Assembly (NCBI RefSeq): GCF_030580675.1 | Contig: NZ_JAUQUB010000007.1 | Location: forward strand, 1-62,520 | Source: Antiquaquibacter soli | GTDB taxonomy: Bacteria; Actinomycetota; Actinomycetes; Actinomycetales; Microbacteriaceae | Length of the DNA: 62,520 bases | Direction: 5' to 3' | Part shown: one piece after another, positions 52,820 to 61,150 of the stretch | How positions within the stretch are numbered: the stretch's first letter is position 1 | Layout: each line of letters begins with the position of its first letter | Position numbers and translations under genes: made by a program | Notes under the pieces: generated by a model | Databases searched by the model: none | The model's input: the letters and a program-made list of their open reading frames with translations, nothing else | What the model was told of the DNA's origin: nothing

Positions 52820-53689
52820 CTAGCGCGAGGTCGCGAGCCTGCGGTTCTGGCTTCGGAGCACCCTGTCGAGGAGTCGGTCGGTCGCGATCCGCGACATCGC
52901 GGTGAACATCGCGCCGTCGCGGCCGACCGTGTAGCGGGTCTTCGGTCGCCGCGCCCCTGCCGCCCGAGAAATCACCTCGGCCGCACGATCCGGGGAGGCG
53001 CCGTCTCGAGCGAAGCCCTCGGCTTGCGCGGTGAATGCCGCGATGAGCTCGTCGTACCGTCGGTGTTGCTCGGCGGTCATCGTGGCGCCGACGCGCTCGC
53101 TCGCCGCGAGTCCGCTCGCCGTGAGGTGAGTGCTCACGGCGCCCGGGGTGATCTTGATGACCTCGACCCCGAGATCGGCGACCTCGCGCCGCAGAGAGTC
53201 GCTCACGGCCTCCAGGGCGAACTTGGCTGCGGAGTAGGCACCGTAGTTCGCCATCGCGATGCGTCCGCCCACCGAGGTGACGTTGAGGATGCGACCGTGC
53301 GTCGAGAGCAGGGTCGGGAGCAGGGCGCGCGTGAGGGCGATCTGGCCGAAGAGCGACACGTCGAACTGCTGCCGCCAGTCGGCGAGTGTGAGCACCTCGA
53401 CGGGGGCGTTGATGGCGATCCCGGCGTTGTTGACGAGGAGGCGCAGCGGGCGCCCGGCTGGATCGGCGGCGACTCGCGCGGCCACCGCGGCGATGTGCTC
53501 GTCGTTCGTGACATCCAGGATGATGCCTTCGATGCTCTCGCCCGAAACGGCCTCGGCGTCGGCGACGGAGCGGACTCCGGCGAGCACGTGGAAACCGTCA
53601 GCGGCGAGCCGCTGCGCCGTCGCTCGGCCGATGCCGCTCGAGGTGCCGGTGACGAGGGCGAGGCCTCGAGGTTCAGTTGACGTTGTCAT
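52820..53689 (-). CDS. short-chain dehydrogenase/reductase
   Basis: The 289-aa protein has TGTSSGIGRA (14-23), NNAG and YSAAK, so it is a full classical SDR with NADP(H). ATG 53689 lies inside the left arm of a TetR-type inverted repeat and is leaderless (TAGTGT, 7 nt). It is almost surely controlled by the TetR protein encoded 50 bp upstream on the same strand. Substrate is unknown. Confidence 0.88.
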   Translation of the reverse strand: MTTSTEPRGLALVTGTSSGIGRATAQRLAADGFHVLAGVRSVADAEAVSGESIEGIILDVTNDEHIAAVAARVAADPAGRPLRLLVNNAGIAINAPVEVLTLADWRQQFDVSLFGQIALTRALLPTLLSTHGRILNVTSVGGRIAMANYGAYSAAKFALEAVSDSLRREVADLGVEVIKITPGAVSTHLTASGLAASERVGATMTAEQHRRYDELIAAFTAQAEGFARDGASPDRAAEVISRAAGARRPKTRYTVGRDGAMFTAMSRIATDRLLDRVLRSQNRRLATSR

Positions 53690-53730
53690 ATCAATCACAC
53701 TACGGAGTTGATATGACACTGTCAACTGAA
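53672..53730. promoter_or_regulatory. 23-bp inverted repeat (TetR operators) at the SDR promoter
   Basis: Two 23-nt arms (53672-53694, 53708-53730) match with two differences around a 13-nt spacer. Each holds a core TTGAC-N2-TGTCA. The spacer holds the TAGTGT -10 box of the SDR gene and the left arm covers its ATG. The same core occurs at the tetR promoter. Confidence 0.7.
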
Positions 53731-53739
53731 ATGCTCGTG

Positions 53740-54318
53740 CTAGCTCGCGCGACCTCCGACGAGGTCGATGAGCTCGTCCACCAGCTCGGGCGCCGACGTT
53801 CCCCACTTCTCACCATCGAGCTGCCCATTCGCCTCCATGCTCGCGACGCCGTGCGTGCTCGCCATGAGGAGGGCCGCGCTCCGGCGGGCATCCGCACTCC
53901 CGACCACATCCGCGACGATGTCGAGGAAGGCGTCCTGGGTCTCCGCCGCGGCGCCCAGCAACGCCTCCGGATTGCGCTCGGGCGCGACGAACATGATCGC
54001 GTACCGGTGGGGGCGGCCGCGCGCCAGGTCGAGCAGCAGGTGCAGGGACCGCCGGAGGCGGTCGACGGGTGCGAGCCGGGAATCCTCCTGCAGCTCACGC
54101 AGGGCGGCGGTGAGCGCGGACCAGCTCTCGATGGCCACCGATGCCAGCAACTCGCCCTTGTCGACGAAGTGCCCGTACGGCGCCCCGCGCGACACCCCGG
54201 CCGCAGCCCCGACGGCGCGCAGGGTGACCGCCTCGGGGCCGCCCTCGTCGAGGAGGGCGCCCGCCGCCGCGAGCAGCTCCCGCCGGGTCCGCGCCGCCGA
54301 TTCGGCTCGAGTCGTCAT
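53740..54318 (-). CDS. TetR/AcrR-family repressor
   Basis: The 192-aa protein has the TetR HTH (TLRAVGAAAGVSRGAPYGHFVDKGELL) at residues 32-60 and a helical ligand domain. ATG 54318 has a TACAGT -10 box 6 nt upstream. A TTGACGGTGTCA site in its own promoter and two at the SDR gene indicate autoregulation and control of the SDR. Confidence 0.88.
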   Translation of the reverse strand: MTTRAESAARTRRELLAAAGALLDEGGPEAVTLRAVGAAAGVSRGAPYGHFVDKGELLASVAIESWSALTAALRELQEDSRLAPVDRLRRSLHLLLDLARGRPHRYAIMFVAPERNPEALLGAAAETQDAFLDIVADVVGSADARRSAALLMASTHGVASMEANGQLDGEKWGTSAPELVDELIDLVGGRAS

Positions 54319-54331
54319 GGCATCACTGTAA

Positions 54332-54346
54332 GTGACACCGTCAACT
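54332..54346. promoter_or_regulatory. TetR operator at the tetR promoter
   Basis: CAGTTGACGGTGTCA (minus strand) matches the cores at the SDR promoter and lies 2 bp upstream of the -10 box. Confidence 0.6.
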
Positions 54347-54424
54347 GGGGGCGGCGCAACCCCCTGGCGTGGAGCGCACTCTCGGCGTTGAGTGGAGGGA
54401 CCAGCTCCACGAGAGGAGAGCACG

Positions 54425-54631
54425 ATGTCAGACCCCAACATGGATCAGGCGGCCATCCAGGCCGAAGCCGTCGAGGACGGCGAGGGAGCCCCCAAGAGCA
54501 CGTCCGCCCTCGGTTCGACGACCGCCGGCGATCAGCGCCCCACCGGCTCCGACCGGCCCGACTCCGACGACGACGAGGGTCCGATGGACCCGATCACCGG
54601 CGACACTGTGGGAACGACCGGCGACGACTAG
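54425..54631 (+). CDS. 68-aa acidic disordered microprotein
   Basis: ATG 54425 has an AGAGGAGAG site. The protein is acidic and rich in Asp, Gly, Thr and Pro (SDRPDSDDDEGPMDP) and is likely unstructured. I do not recognise a family. It is followed by a strong terminator. Expression is supported by the ribosome-binding site and the terminator; function is unknown. Confidence 0.6.
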   Translation: MSDPNMDQAAIQAEAVEDGEGAPKSTSALGSTTAGDQRPTGSDRPDSDDDEGPMDPITGDTVGTTGDD

Positions 54632-54642
54632 TGCCGAAACGA

Positions 54643-54679
54643 GAGAACCCCGCCCCGGCTAAGCCGAGGCGGGGTTCTC
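54643..54679. terminator. strong bidirectional hairpin terminator
   Basis: GAGAACCCCGCC and GGCGGGGTTCTC give a perfect 12-bp stem, extended by CGGC/GCCG after one C-A mismatch, with a TAA loop. It separates the acidic microprotein gene from the convergent tRNA-Ala gene and probably ends both. Confidence 0.75.
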
Positions 54680-54686
54680 ACACCGG

Positions 54687-54759
54687 TGGACCCTAGGGGA
54701 TTTGAACCCCTGACCTCCTCGATGCGAACGAGGCGCGCTACCAACTGCGCCAAGGGCCC
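54687..54759 (-). tRNA. tRNA-Ala (anticodon CGC)
   Basis: The 73-nt cloverleaf folds fully: acceptor GGGCCCT/AGGGTCC, D-arm GCGC/GCGC, anticodon stem CCTCG/CGAGG with loop TTCGCAT, and T-arm AGGGG-TTCAAAT-CCCCT. The anticodon is CGC. Base pair G3-U70, the alanine identity element, is present. CCA is not encoded. It reads GCG codons, common in this high-GC DNA. Confidence 0.97.
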
Positions 54760-54844
54760 TAGTGCGTCATCAAGGCTACCAGACGTGTGACCCGCTGTGA
54801 CGCACGGCCGCAGTGCCGGAGCATCCCGCGCGTAGCATGGCAGG

Positions 54845-55306
54845 GTGACCACCGAGCACTCGATCCGCCTCCACTCGGCCCAGCCCACCCCGTACACGTG
54901 GGAGGGGGTCGACGTGCTCGAGTACAAGGAGGAGGACGGTACCTTCAAGGCGGTCACGCGCCAGGTGCTCACCGACGCGGAGCACGGGCAGGGGGCGTCC
55001 TTGCGCTACTTCGAGGTCGGGCCGGGTGGGCACACGACCCTCGAGCACCACGAGCACACGCACGTCGTCGTCCCGATCCGCGGTCGCGGCCGGGCGCTCG
55101 TGGGCACCCAGGTCGTCGACCTCGCCCAGCACGACGTGGTGTTCGTCCCCTCGTGGACGTGGCACCAGTTCCAGTCGGTCGGCGACGAGCCGTTCGGCTT
55201 CCTGTGCAGCGTCACCGTCGAGCGCGACCGACCGGTGCGGCCGACGGCCGAGCAGATCGCCGAGCTCGAGTCGTACCCGGGCGTGGGCGGGTTCATCAAG
55301 TACTAG
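54845..55306 (+). CDS. cupin protein adjoining the RuBisCO-like gene
   Basis: The 153-aa single-domain cupin has metal ligands in GGHTTLEHHEHTH (residues 61-73) and His107 in PSWTWHQF, with GFLCSVTVERDRP after it. It converges on the RLP gene with a 24-bp gap. In Rhodospirillum rubrum a cupin acts after the RLP, splitting methylthioxylulose-5-phosphate into DXP and methanethiol. Same role is inferred here from context and general fold. GTG 54845 is leaderless (TAGCAT, 6 nt). Confidence 0.75.
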   Translation: MTTEHSIRLHSAQPTPYTWEGVDVLEYKEEDGTFKAVTRQVLTDAEHGQGASLRYFEVGPGGHTTLEHHEHTHVVVPIRGRGRALVGTQVVDLAQHDVVFVPSWTWHQFQSVGDEPFGFLCSVTVERDRPVRPTAEQIAELESYPGVGGFIKY

Positions 55307-55330
55307 ACGGCGAGCGCCGCCTCGAGAGCC

Positions 55331-56428
55331 TCAGCGAACGGTCTGGGCAGCCTCCAGGAACGCCTCCGCCGACGCCCGCAGGTCTCCCCCGCGGTGCAGG
55401 TCGCTGCCGATGAGCAGCAGCACGTCGCGGCCGTAGAGCTCCACGAGCTCGCCGATGCGGTCGACCGACATGCCTCCACCGGGAGCGGGAAGGGATGCCT
55501 CGAGCCCGGCGAACGGGCGCCGGGACTGCTCGGCGATCCCCCGGCACTGCTCCACCGTGAGGCTGAAGCGCCCGCCGGCGGACGGGAAGATCACCGTGTC
55601 GGCGCGAGCGAGCCGCATGATCGGGCCGAAGAGCACCTCCGGCGAGATGCCGTGCGTCGACGACGCGGTGAAGCCGCCGAGGAACGACGGGTGCGCCATG
55701 ATGATGGCGTCCTCGGGCAATACGGTCGCGGCGAAGCGCACCGAGTCGAAGCCGGTGACACCGGGCATGAGGAGCACGCCGTCGGCACCGGCATCCGCCG
55801 CGAAGCGCAACCGCTCCTCGAACTGCTCGAACGGGCCGGCCACCGCGGGGAAGTAGCGCGCCCGGCGGCCGGAGGCAGCGTTCGTCTCGCGCACCGCTTC
55901 GGTGACCCGCAGCACTCGCTCGCGGAAGGGTGCCCACGGCTGATTCGCGAGGCCCTGGTCGTCCTTGATGACGTCGAGGCCCCAGGCGAGCTTGGACGCC
56001 ATGGCGGCGAGGTCGGCGGGCTCGAGGCCGACGGGCTTGAGCGCGGTCGCGAGGAGCGGGCGGTCATCCACTCCGAGAACGCGGCGGATGCCCGCCGCCC
56101 CCAGCGGCGGACCGCCGCCCACGGCGGCCGCGAGCGACTCCGGCACCTCGAGCTCCACGAGGCGGATTCCGTCCTGGAGCGACACGTTGCCGATGAGGTG
56201 CACGAGCAGCTGGGCGAGCTCGCCGCCGGCGAGCTCCTCGGGGTACTCGACGACGGCGGTGTCGAACTCGGAACCAGCCTCGAACGAGACGACGTGGGCG
56301 AGCGAGCGCAGGGCGGGCTCCGGCGCGAGGTCGGTGGGCAGTTCGTGGCTCTGCTCGACGGCGAGGGCCTCGGCCCGGGCGCGGCGGTCGTCGCCGCGGA
56401 TCTCATAGGTCGCGACGATCGCGCTCAT
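55331..56428 (-). CDS. RuBisCO-like protein (form IV), methylthioribulose-phosphate pathway
   Basis: The 365-aa protein has the RuBisCO large-subunit barrel with Lys131 (ALKPVGL), the LDVIKDDQ segment (151-158, Lys155 aligned with the carbamylated Lys201) and GGGM (317-320). Gln158 replaces the metal-binding Glu of true RuBisCO, and loop-6 Lys is absent, so CO2 fixation is not expected. RLPs act as enolases or isomerases on methylthioribulose phosphates. It overlaps mtnA (ATGA). Without mtnB nearby, an isomerase role on MTRu-1-P is favoured. Confidence 0.85.
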   Translation of the reverse strand: MSAIVATYEIRGDDRRARAEALAVEQSHELPTDLAPEPALRSLAHVVSFEAGSEFDTAVVEYPEELAGGELAQLLVHLIGNVSLQDGIRLVELEVPESLAAAVGGGPPLGAAGIRRVLGVDDRPLLATALKPVGLEPADLAAMASKLAWGLDVIKDDQGLANQPWAPFRERVLRVTEAVRETNAASGRRARYFPAVAGPFEQFEERLRFAADAGADGVLLMPGVTGFDSVRFAATVLPEDAIIMAHPSFLGGFTASSTHGISPEVLFGPIMRLARADTVIFPSAGGRFSLTVEQCRGIAEQSRRPFAGLEASLPAPGGGMSVDRIGELVELYGRDVLLLIGSDLHRGGDLRASAEAFLEAAQTVR

Positions 56429-57402
56429 GCCTGTACCGCCTTCGCGATGGAGTCCGAGTACGGCGCGCGCAGGATGCCCGCCTCCGTGATGATGCCGGTG
56501 ATGAGCTCGGCGGGCGTCACATCGAAGGCGGGGTTCCAGACGCGCACGCCCTCGATAGGGGTGTCGAGCACCTCGTCAGCCGAGCGCTCCTCGATCTCGA
56601 TGTCCGCGCCGGAGGCGGTGCTCGGATCGATCGCGTTGAGGGTCGCCGCGACGTAGAAGGGCACCCCTTCGCGCGCAGCCGCGACCGCGAGCGACCGCGT
56701 CCCCACCTTGTTCGCCGTGTCGCCGTTCGCCGCGATGCGGTCGGCCCCGACGATCACCGCGTCGACGCGACCGGTGCCGAGCGCAGCTGCGGCCGCCGAG
56801 TCGACGAGCAGCTCGACGTCGATGCCCGAGGCCGCGAGCTCCCACGCGGTCAGCCGCGCGCCCTGCCGGAGCGGCCGGGTCTCCGTCGCGAGCACGGTGA
56901 GCGGCCGACCGGACTCGTGGATCGCATAGGCGACCCCCAGCGCCGTGCCCCATCCGGTAGTCGCGAGGCGGCCGGTGTTGCAATGGGTCAGGATGACTCG
57001 GGCCCCCGCGAGCTCGTCGCGGCCGAGCTCCCCGATCCGCCGCGTCTGCTCGTCGTCCGCCGTGAGGAGCCCGAGAGCGACGCCGAGCGGGTCCCGTCCG
57101 GCGTGGTACGCGTCGAGCGCGAGCCCGACGGCGACGCGGAGATTGACCGCGGTGGGCCGCGCGGCGATGAGGCGTGCGGCCGTGTCATCCGCGTCGAGCC
57201 CGGCCCGCACACCCAGCACGAAGCCGAGCGCTCCCGCCGAGCCGATCACGTTCGCGCCGCGCACCGCGAGCGTCGCGATCGCGTCGACGACCTCGTCGAC
57301 CGTCGCGAGGTCGCGCACCGAGAGCTGCCCTGGCAGGAGGCGCTGGTCGATGATGCGCACGGCATCCCCCGTCCAGCCGACGGAGGCGGGAAGGGCGCTC
57401 AC
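56425..57402 (-). CDS. mtnA: S-methyl-5-thioribose-1-phosphate isomerase
   Basis: The 325-aa protein has the MtnA active-site features: catalytic Cys141 in THCNTGRLATTG, Asp221 in VGADRIAANGDTANKVGT. RGANVIGSAGALG replaces the usual RGAPAIG segment. It converts MTR-1-phosphate to methylthioribulose-1-phosphate. GTG 57402 overlaps the mtnK stop (GTGA). It is clearly MtnA and not eIF2B because of the kinase neighbour. Confidence 0.9.
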   Translation of the reverse strand: MSALPASVGWTGDAVRIIDQRLLPGQLSVRDLATVDEVVDAIATLAVRGANVIGSAGALGFVLGVRAGLDADDTAARLIAARPTAVNLRVAVGLALDAYHAGRDPLGVALGLLTADDEQTRRIGELGRDELAGARVILTHCNTGRLATTGWGTALGVAYAIHESGRPLTVLATETRPLRQGARLTAWELAASGIDVELLVDSAAAAALGTGRVDAVIVGADRIAANGDTANKVGTRSLAVAAAREGVPFYVAATLNAIDPSTASGADIEIEERSADEVLDTPIEGVRVWNPAFDVTPAELITGIITEAGILRAPYSDSIAKAVQA

Positions 57403-58595
57403 AGTCCCAGGCCCGCGGCGGTGCGCTCGGCGAGTTGCGCCGGGGTCGCGACGAGCTCGCGGCCTTCGACCCACGCGCGCGCGGTGTGCAGCACCGCCGT
57501 CGCGGCCGCCACGTGCTGACTCGGGTCCAGGGATTGGATATCGGATGCCTTGGCGAGGCCGACGATGCGCCGGATGGCTTTGAGCCCGCCGAACCCGACG
57601 GCGTCCTGCCACGTCGAGCGCAACCACTCCTCGAGCACCGCATCGGAGAAGAACGGGTCCACGCGCGACGGCCAGAGCCGTCGGAACTCGCTCTCGAAGG
57701 ACGACCAGGTCTCCCCCACGAGTCCGGCGAGCCATCCCTGGAACTCTGCGGGCCGCTCGAGGACCACTGAGCGGGCCTGGGCGAGGAGGGTGTTGCCGAA
57801 GAACGCGCCCAGGTCGAAGCCGACCGGCCCGTAGAACCCGAACTCGAGGTCGAAGATCTTCGCGGGCGACTCGGAGGGCCCGTTCGGGACGAAGACCGAG
57901 CCGGTGTGCAGGTCGCCGTGCAGGAGCGCCTCGGAGCGCGTCATGAACGTGTACTTGAGGGCGGCGGCGTGATCGGTGAGCTCGCCCTCGCGCAGCGCGA
58001 GCACCGCGTCCTCGAGCTCGGGCACCCACGAGTTGCCGTCGTGGTCGACGTAGGGGTGGGTGAAGACGAGGTCCTCGGTGATCTTGCAGAGGTCGGGGTT
58101 GGCCGCACCGGCGCGGGCGGCGATGAGGGCATCCGATTCGAGTCCGAACGCCGAGGTGCCGAACGCGACCCGGGCGACGTGGCGGCCGATGACCGCGGCC
58201 GCGCCGGGCGAGATGCGGCCCTCGTTGAGGGCGCGACGCCATACCGTCCAGCCCGAGAGGTCCTCCATCGCGATCGTTCGCGACTCGACGTCGAGGCCGA
58301 AGTAGGCGGGGATCGTGTCAGGACTGTGGGCGACCGCGGCGTCGTAGCCGCGGCCCTCGGCGAGGATCCGGTCCTGGCTGAGCGGCCACGACTCCCCCAC
58401 GAGGCGCACGTACGGGAGCGACTGCTTCAGGGTGATGGAGCGGCCCGAGGCATCCCTCGCGATGAAGACGAGGTTGAGGTTGCCGTCGCCGACCTCGATG
58501 ACGGAGAGCGTCGATGGGTCGACCTGTGCCGCGAGGTGGGGCCGCGCCGCGATGTACTCGGGAACGGTCGCGACGGTGAGCACCGGGACGGTCAC
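57399..58595 (-). CDS. mtnK: 5-methylthioribose kinase
   Basis: The 398-aa APH-fold kinase has GDGNLNLVF (36-44), Lys57 in LKQSLPYVR, HGDLHTGS (226-233) and FDLEFGFYGPVGFDLGAF with metal-binding Asp249. These are MtnK signatures. It makes MTR-1-phosphate with ATP. GTG 58595 directly follows the permease stop, so MTR import and kinase are co-translated. Confidence 0.9.
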   Translation of the reverse strand: MTVPVLTVATVPEYIAARPHLAAQVDPSTLSVIEVGDGNLNLVFIARDASGRSITLKQSLPYVRLVGESWPLSQDRILAEGRGYDAAVAHSPDTIPAYFGLDVESRTIAMEDLSGWTVWRRALNEGRISPGAAAVIGRHVARVAFGTSAFGLESDALIAARAGAANPDLCKITEDLVFTHPYVDHDGNSWVPELEDAVLALREGELTDHAAALKYTFMTRSEALLHGDLHTGSVFVPNGPSESPAKIFDLEFGFYGPVGFDLGAFFGNTLLAQARSVVLERPAEFQGWLAGLVGETWSSFESEFRRLWPSRVDPFFSDAVLEEWLRSTWQDAVGFGGLKAIRRIVGLAKASDIQSLDPSQHVAAATAVLHTARAWVEGRELVATPAQLAERTAAGLGL

Positions 58596-59600
58596 TTAAG
58601 AATCCTTACGCTTGAACAGGCCCGAGAAGCTGAGCACGAGGGCTCCGAGCAGGAGGAGCCCCTTGATGAGGTCCTGGGTGTAGTACGGCAGGTTCATCAT
58701 GGTCAGTCCGTTGAGGACGACGCCGACGAAGATGGCCCCCACCACGGTACCGAAGCCGTTGGCCTTGTTCGCCCCGAGCACGGCGAAGCCGATGAGCGCG
58801 GCGGCGACGGTCTCCAGCAGGTAGCCGCCGCCCACGCCGACGTCTCCTCGGCCGAGGCGCGCGGTGAGCAGGATGCCTCCCACCGATGCCAGCACGCCGG
58901 AGATCGCATAGGCGAGCACCTTGTTGCGCCCCACGTGCACTCCCGCGAGCCGCGCCGCCTCGGGGTTGCCGCCGATCGCGCCGAACAGCCGGCCGGTGCG
59001 GGTGCGGGAGAGCAGGAGCGTGACGGCGACGCCGAGCACCACCATGACCACAACGGTGATCGGGATGCCCAGCACCGTGCCACGACCGAGCCACAGGAAC
59101 TCCGGGCTGATCGAGCCGGGTGCGGGCTGTCCGTCGATCGTCGAGCCGGTCGAGACGGACTGGCCGGATGTGAGCACGAGAGCGAGTCCCGCGAACACGA
59201 ACATCGTGGCGAGAGTCGCGAGCAGGTCGGGCACGCGCGCGACGACGACGAGGAAGCCGTTCACGAGACCGATGCCGAGGCCCGCGAGCAGACCCAGCAG
59301 CACGGCCACCCAGGGGCCGAGGCTCCAGTAGACCTGGGCGGCGGCGGTGAGCATGACGACGAACGAGATCGTCGAGCCGATCGAGAGGTCGAAGCCGTTG
59401 ACCGAGAGGGAGACGGTGACACCGAGAGCGACGATCGCGGTGATCGCGACCGACTGCAGGATGATGAGCACGTTGCGCCACGTGCCGAACGACGGCTGGG
59501 TCGCGGCGAAGAAGACCACCAGTACGACGAGCAGCACGAGAAGGCCGTAGCGGTAGACGAGGTCGCGGACGCGGTCGCGCGCCGACAGGGTGGAGGTCAT
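58596..59600 (-). CDS. sugar-type ABC permease of the MTR locus
   Basis: The 334-aa BPD_transp_2 protein has SLSVNGFDLSIGSTISFVVML, and hydrophobic helices throughout. It is the only permease gene, so it probably forms a homodimer, as in ribose systems. ATG 59600 overlaps the ATPase stop (ATGA). Confidence 0.88.
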   Translation of the reverse strand: MTSTLSARDRVRDLVYRYGLLVLLVVLVVFFAATQPSFGTWRNVLIILQSVAITAIVALGVTVSLSVNGFDLSIGSTISFVVMLTAAAQVYWSLGPWVAVLLGLLAGLGIGLVNGFLVVVARVPDLLATLATMFVFAGLALVLTSGQSVSTGSTIDGQPAPGSISPEFLWLGRGTVLGIPITVVVMVVLGVAVTLLLSRTRTGRLFGAIGGNPEAARLAGVHVGRNKVLAYAISGVLASVGGILLTARLGRGDVGVGGGYLLETVAAALIGFAVLGANKANGFGTVVGAIFVGVVLNGLTMMNLPYYTQDLIKGLLLLGALVLSFSGLFKRKDS

Positions 59601-61144
59601 GAGACGGTCCTCTGGTGGGGGTGGGAGGCGGCGGCGACCATGAGCTGCGCGAGCCCCTCGACGTCGGTGCCGCGCGGGTCGATCTCGGCGACGAGCTCGC
59701 CGTCGCCGAAGACGAGGATGCGGTCCGCGACCTCGAGGATCTCCTCCGGGTCGCTCGAGGCGACGACGGAGGCAAGCCCGACGCCGGACCGCAGGAGTGC
59801 AGCCAGGTCGGCTCGCGCGCCGAGATCGACGCCGCGGAACGGCTCATCGAGCACGAGCACCCTCGAGCCGGCGGCGATCCATCGCCCCACGATCACCTTC
59901 TGCCGGTTGCCTCCCGAGAGCGAGCGGAGGGCTGCGCGCGGCCCGCTCGCGACGACCCGCAGCGTCTCGATCACGAGTCGCGCGGCCTGCGTCTCGCGGG
60001 CCCGGCTCAGCAGTCCCGCGCGGCGGTAGCGGCGCAAGTCGGGCAGCGTGATGGTGTCGGCGATGTCCCAGTCGCCAATCTCCGCCGAGGCGCGGCGGTC
60101 CTCGGGAACGAACCCGATACCCGCGGCGACGGCGTCGGCGGGATGACGCGGCGCATGCTCGTGCCCGAGCAGGGTCATCCGGCCGCTCTGCAGCCGTGCC
60201 GCACCGACGACCTGCAGGAGCAGCTCCGTCTTGCCCGCCCCGAGGAGTCCGGTGATGCCGAGCACCTCACCCTCGCGGACGGCGAGGTCGAACGGTGCCG
60301 CGTCCGGTGCGGTGCGGACGCCCTCGAGGGCGAGCACGACTCGGTCGGTCGTGGCGCGGGAGTCGGAGGGCCGCTGCGTCGCGAGTCCGCCGAGCATCGC
60401 CGTGACAACCGCGGAGGGGTCGACCGGGGCGGCGAACTCGCCGGCGACGCGGCCTTCGCGCAGGGCGACGACGCGGTCGCAGATCGCGGCGATCTCGGCG
60501 AGGTGGTGGGTGATGTAGATGATGGCGGTCCCCTCCGCGGCGAGGGACCGCAGGCGGTCGTGGAGCTCCCGCTGCTCCGTCACCGAGAGGGCCGCGGTCG
60601 GCTCATCCAGGATGAGCACGCGGGCGCCGCGGTGCAGGGCTCGAGCGATGAGCAGCTGCTGCTTGCGGGATGTCCCGAGCGATCGCACCGGCACGTCGAG
60701 GTCGGCGGCTCCCGGGAGCACCTCCTCGGCACGGCGCCGAACCGAACGGGGGCTCACCCACGGTCCCAGTTCGCCGGCCGCCACTGCGTCGAGGACGAGG
60801 TTCTCGGCGACGGTGAGGTCGAGCACGAGCGCCTGGTCGACGTCCTGGTGCACGGTCGCGATGCCGGCGCGCGCGGCCTCGTCCGGGTCGGCGAAGTCGA
60901 CGACCGCGCCCTCGATCTCGAGGCGACCGTCGGTAGTGCGGATCGAGCCGGACAGGATTCCGATGAGCGTCGACTTGCCGGCGCCGTTCGCACCGACGAG
61001 TCCGACGATCTCTCCGGGCTGGAGCGAGAAGTCGACCCCGTCGAGTGCGCGGGTCGAGCCGAACTGCTTAACGACCGAATGGGCCGAGAGCACGGGCGTT
61101 GCGCCCGGTGCTCCCGACCCGTTCGGCGACGTGGTTCGGGGCAT
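59597..61144 (-). CDS. sugar-type ABC ATPase of the MTR locus
   Basis: The 515-aa protein has two ABC domains with GANGAGKSTLIGIL and GLLGAGKTELLLQV. The second Walker A keeps its Lys, unlike the two ytf ATPases in this window. The C-signature LSGGNRQKVIVGRW is present in the second half; the first half has LGTSRKQQLLIAR, degenerate. It is 6 bp behind the binding-protein gene. Confidence 0.9.
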   Translation of the reverse strand: MPRTTSPNGSGAPGATPVLSAHSVVKQFGSTRALDGVDFSLQPGEIVGLVGANGAGKSTLIGILSGSIRTTDGRLEIEGAVVDFADPDEAARAGIATVHQDVDQALVLDLTVAENLVLDAVAAGELGPWVSPRSVRRRAEEVLPGAADLDVPVRSLGTSRKQQLLIARALHRGARVLILDEPTAALSVTEQRELHDRLRSLAAEGTAIIYITHHLAEIAAICDRVVALREGRVAGEFAAPVDPSAVVTAMLGGLATQRPSDSRATTDRVVLALEGVRTAPDAAPFDLAVREGEVLGITGLLGAGKTELLLQVVGAARLQSGRMTLLGHEHAPRHPADAVAAGIGFVPEDRRASAEIGDWDIADTITLPDLRRYRRAGLLSRARETQAARLVIETLRVVASGPRAALRSLSGGNRQKVIVGRWIAAGSRVLVLDEPFRGVDLGARADLAALLRSGVGLASVVASSDPEEILEVADRILVFGDGELVAEIDPRGTDVEGLAQLMVAAASHPHQRTVS

Positions 61145-61150
61145 CCGTTC

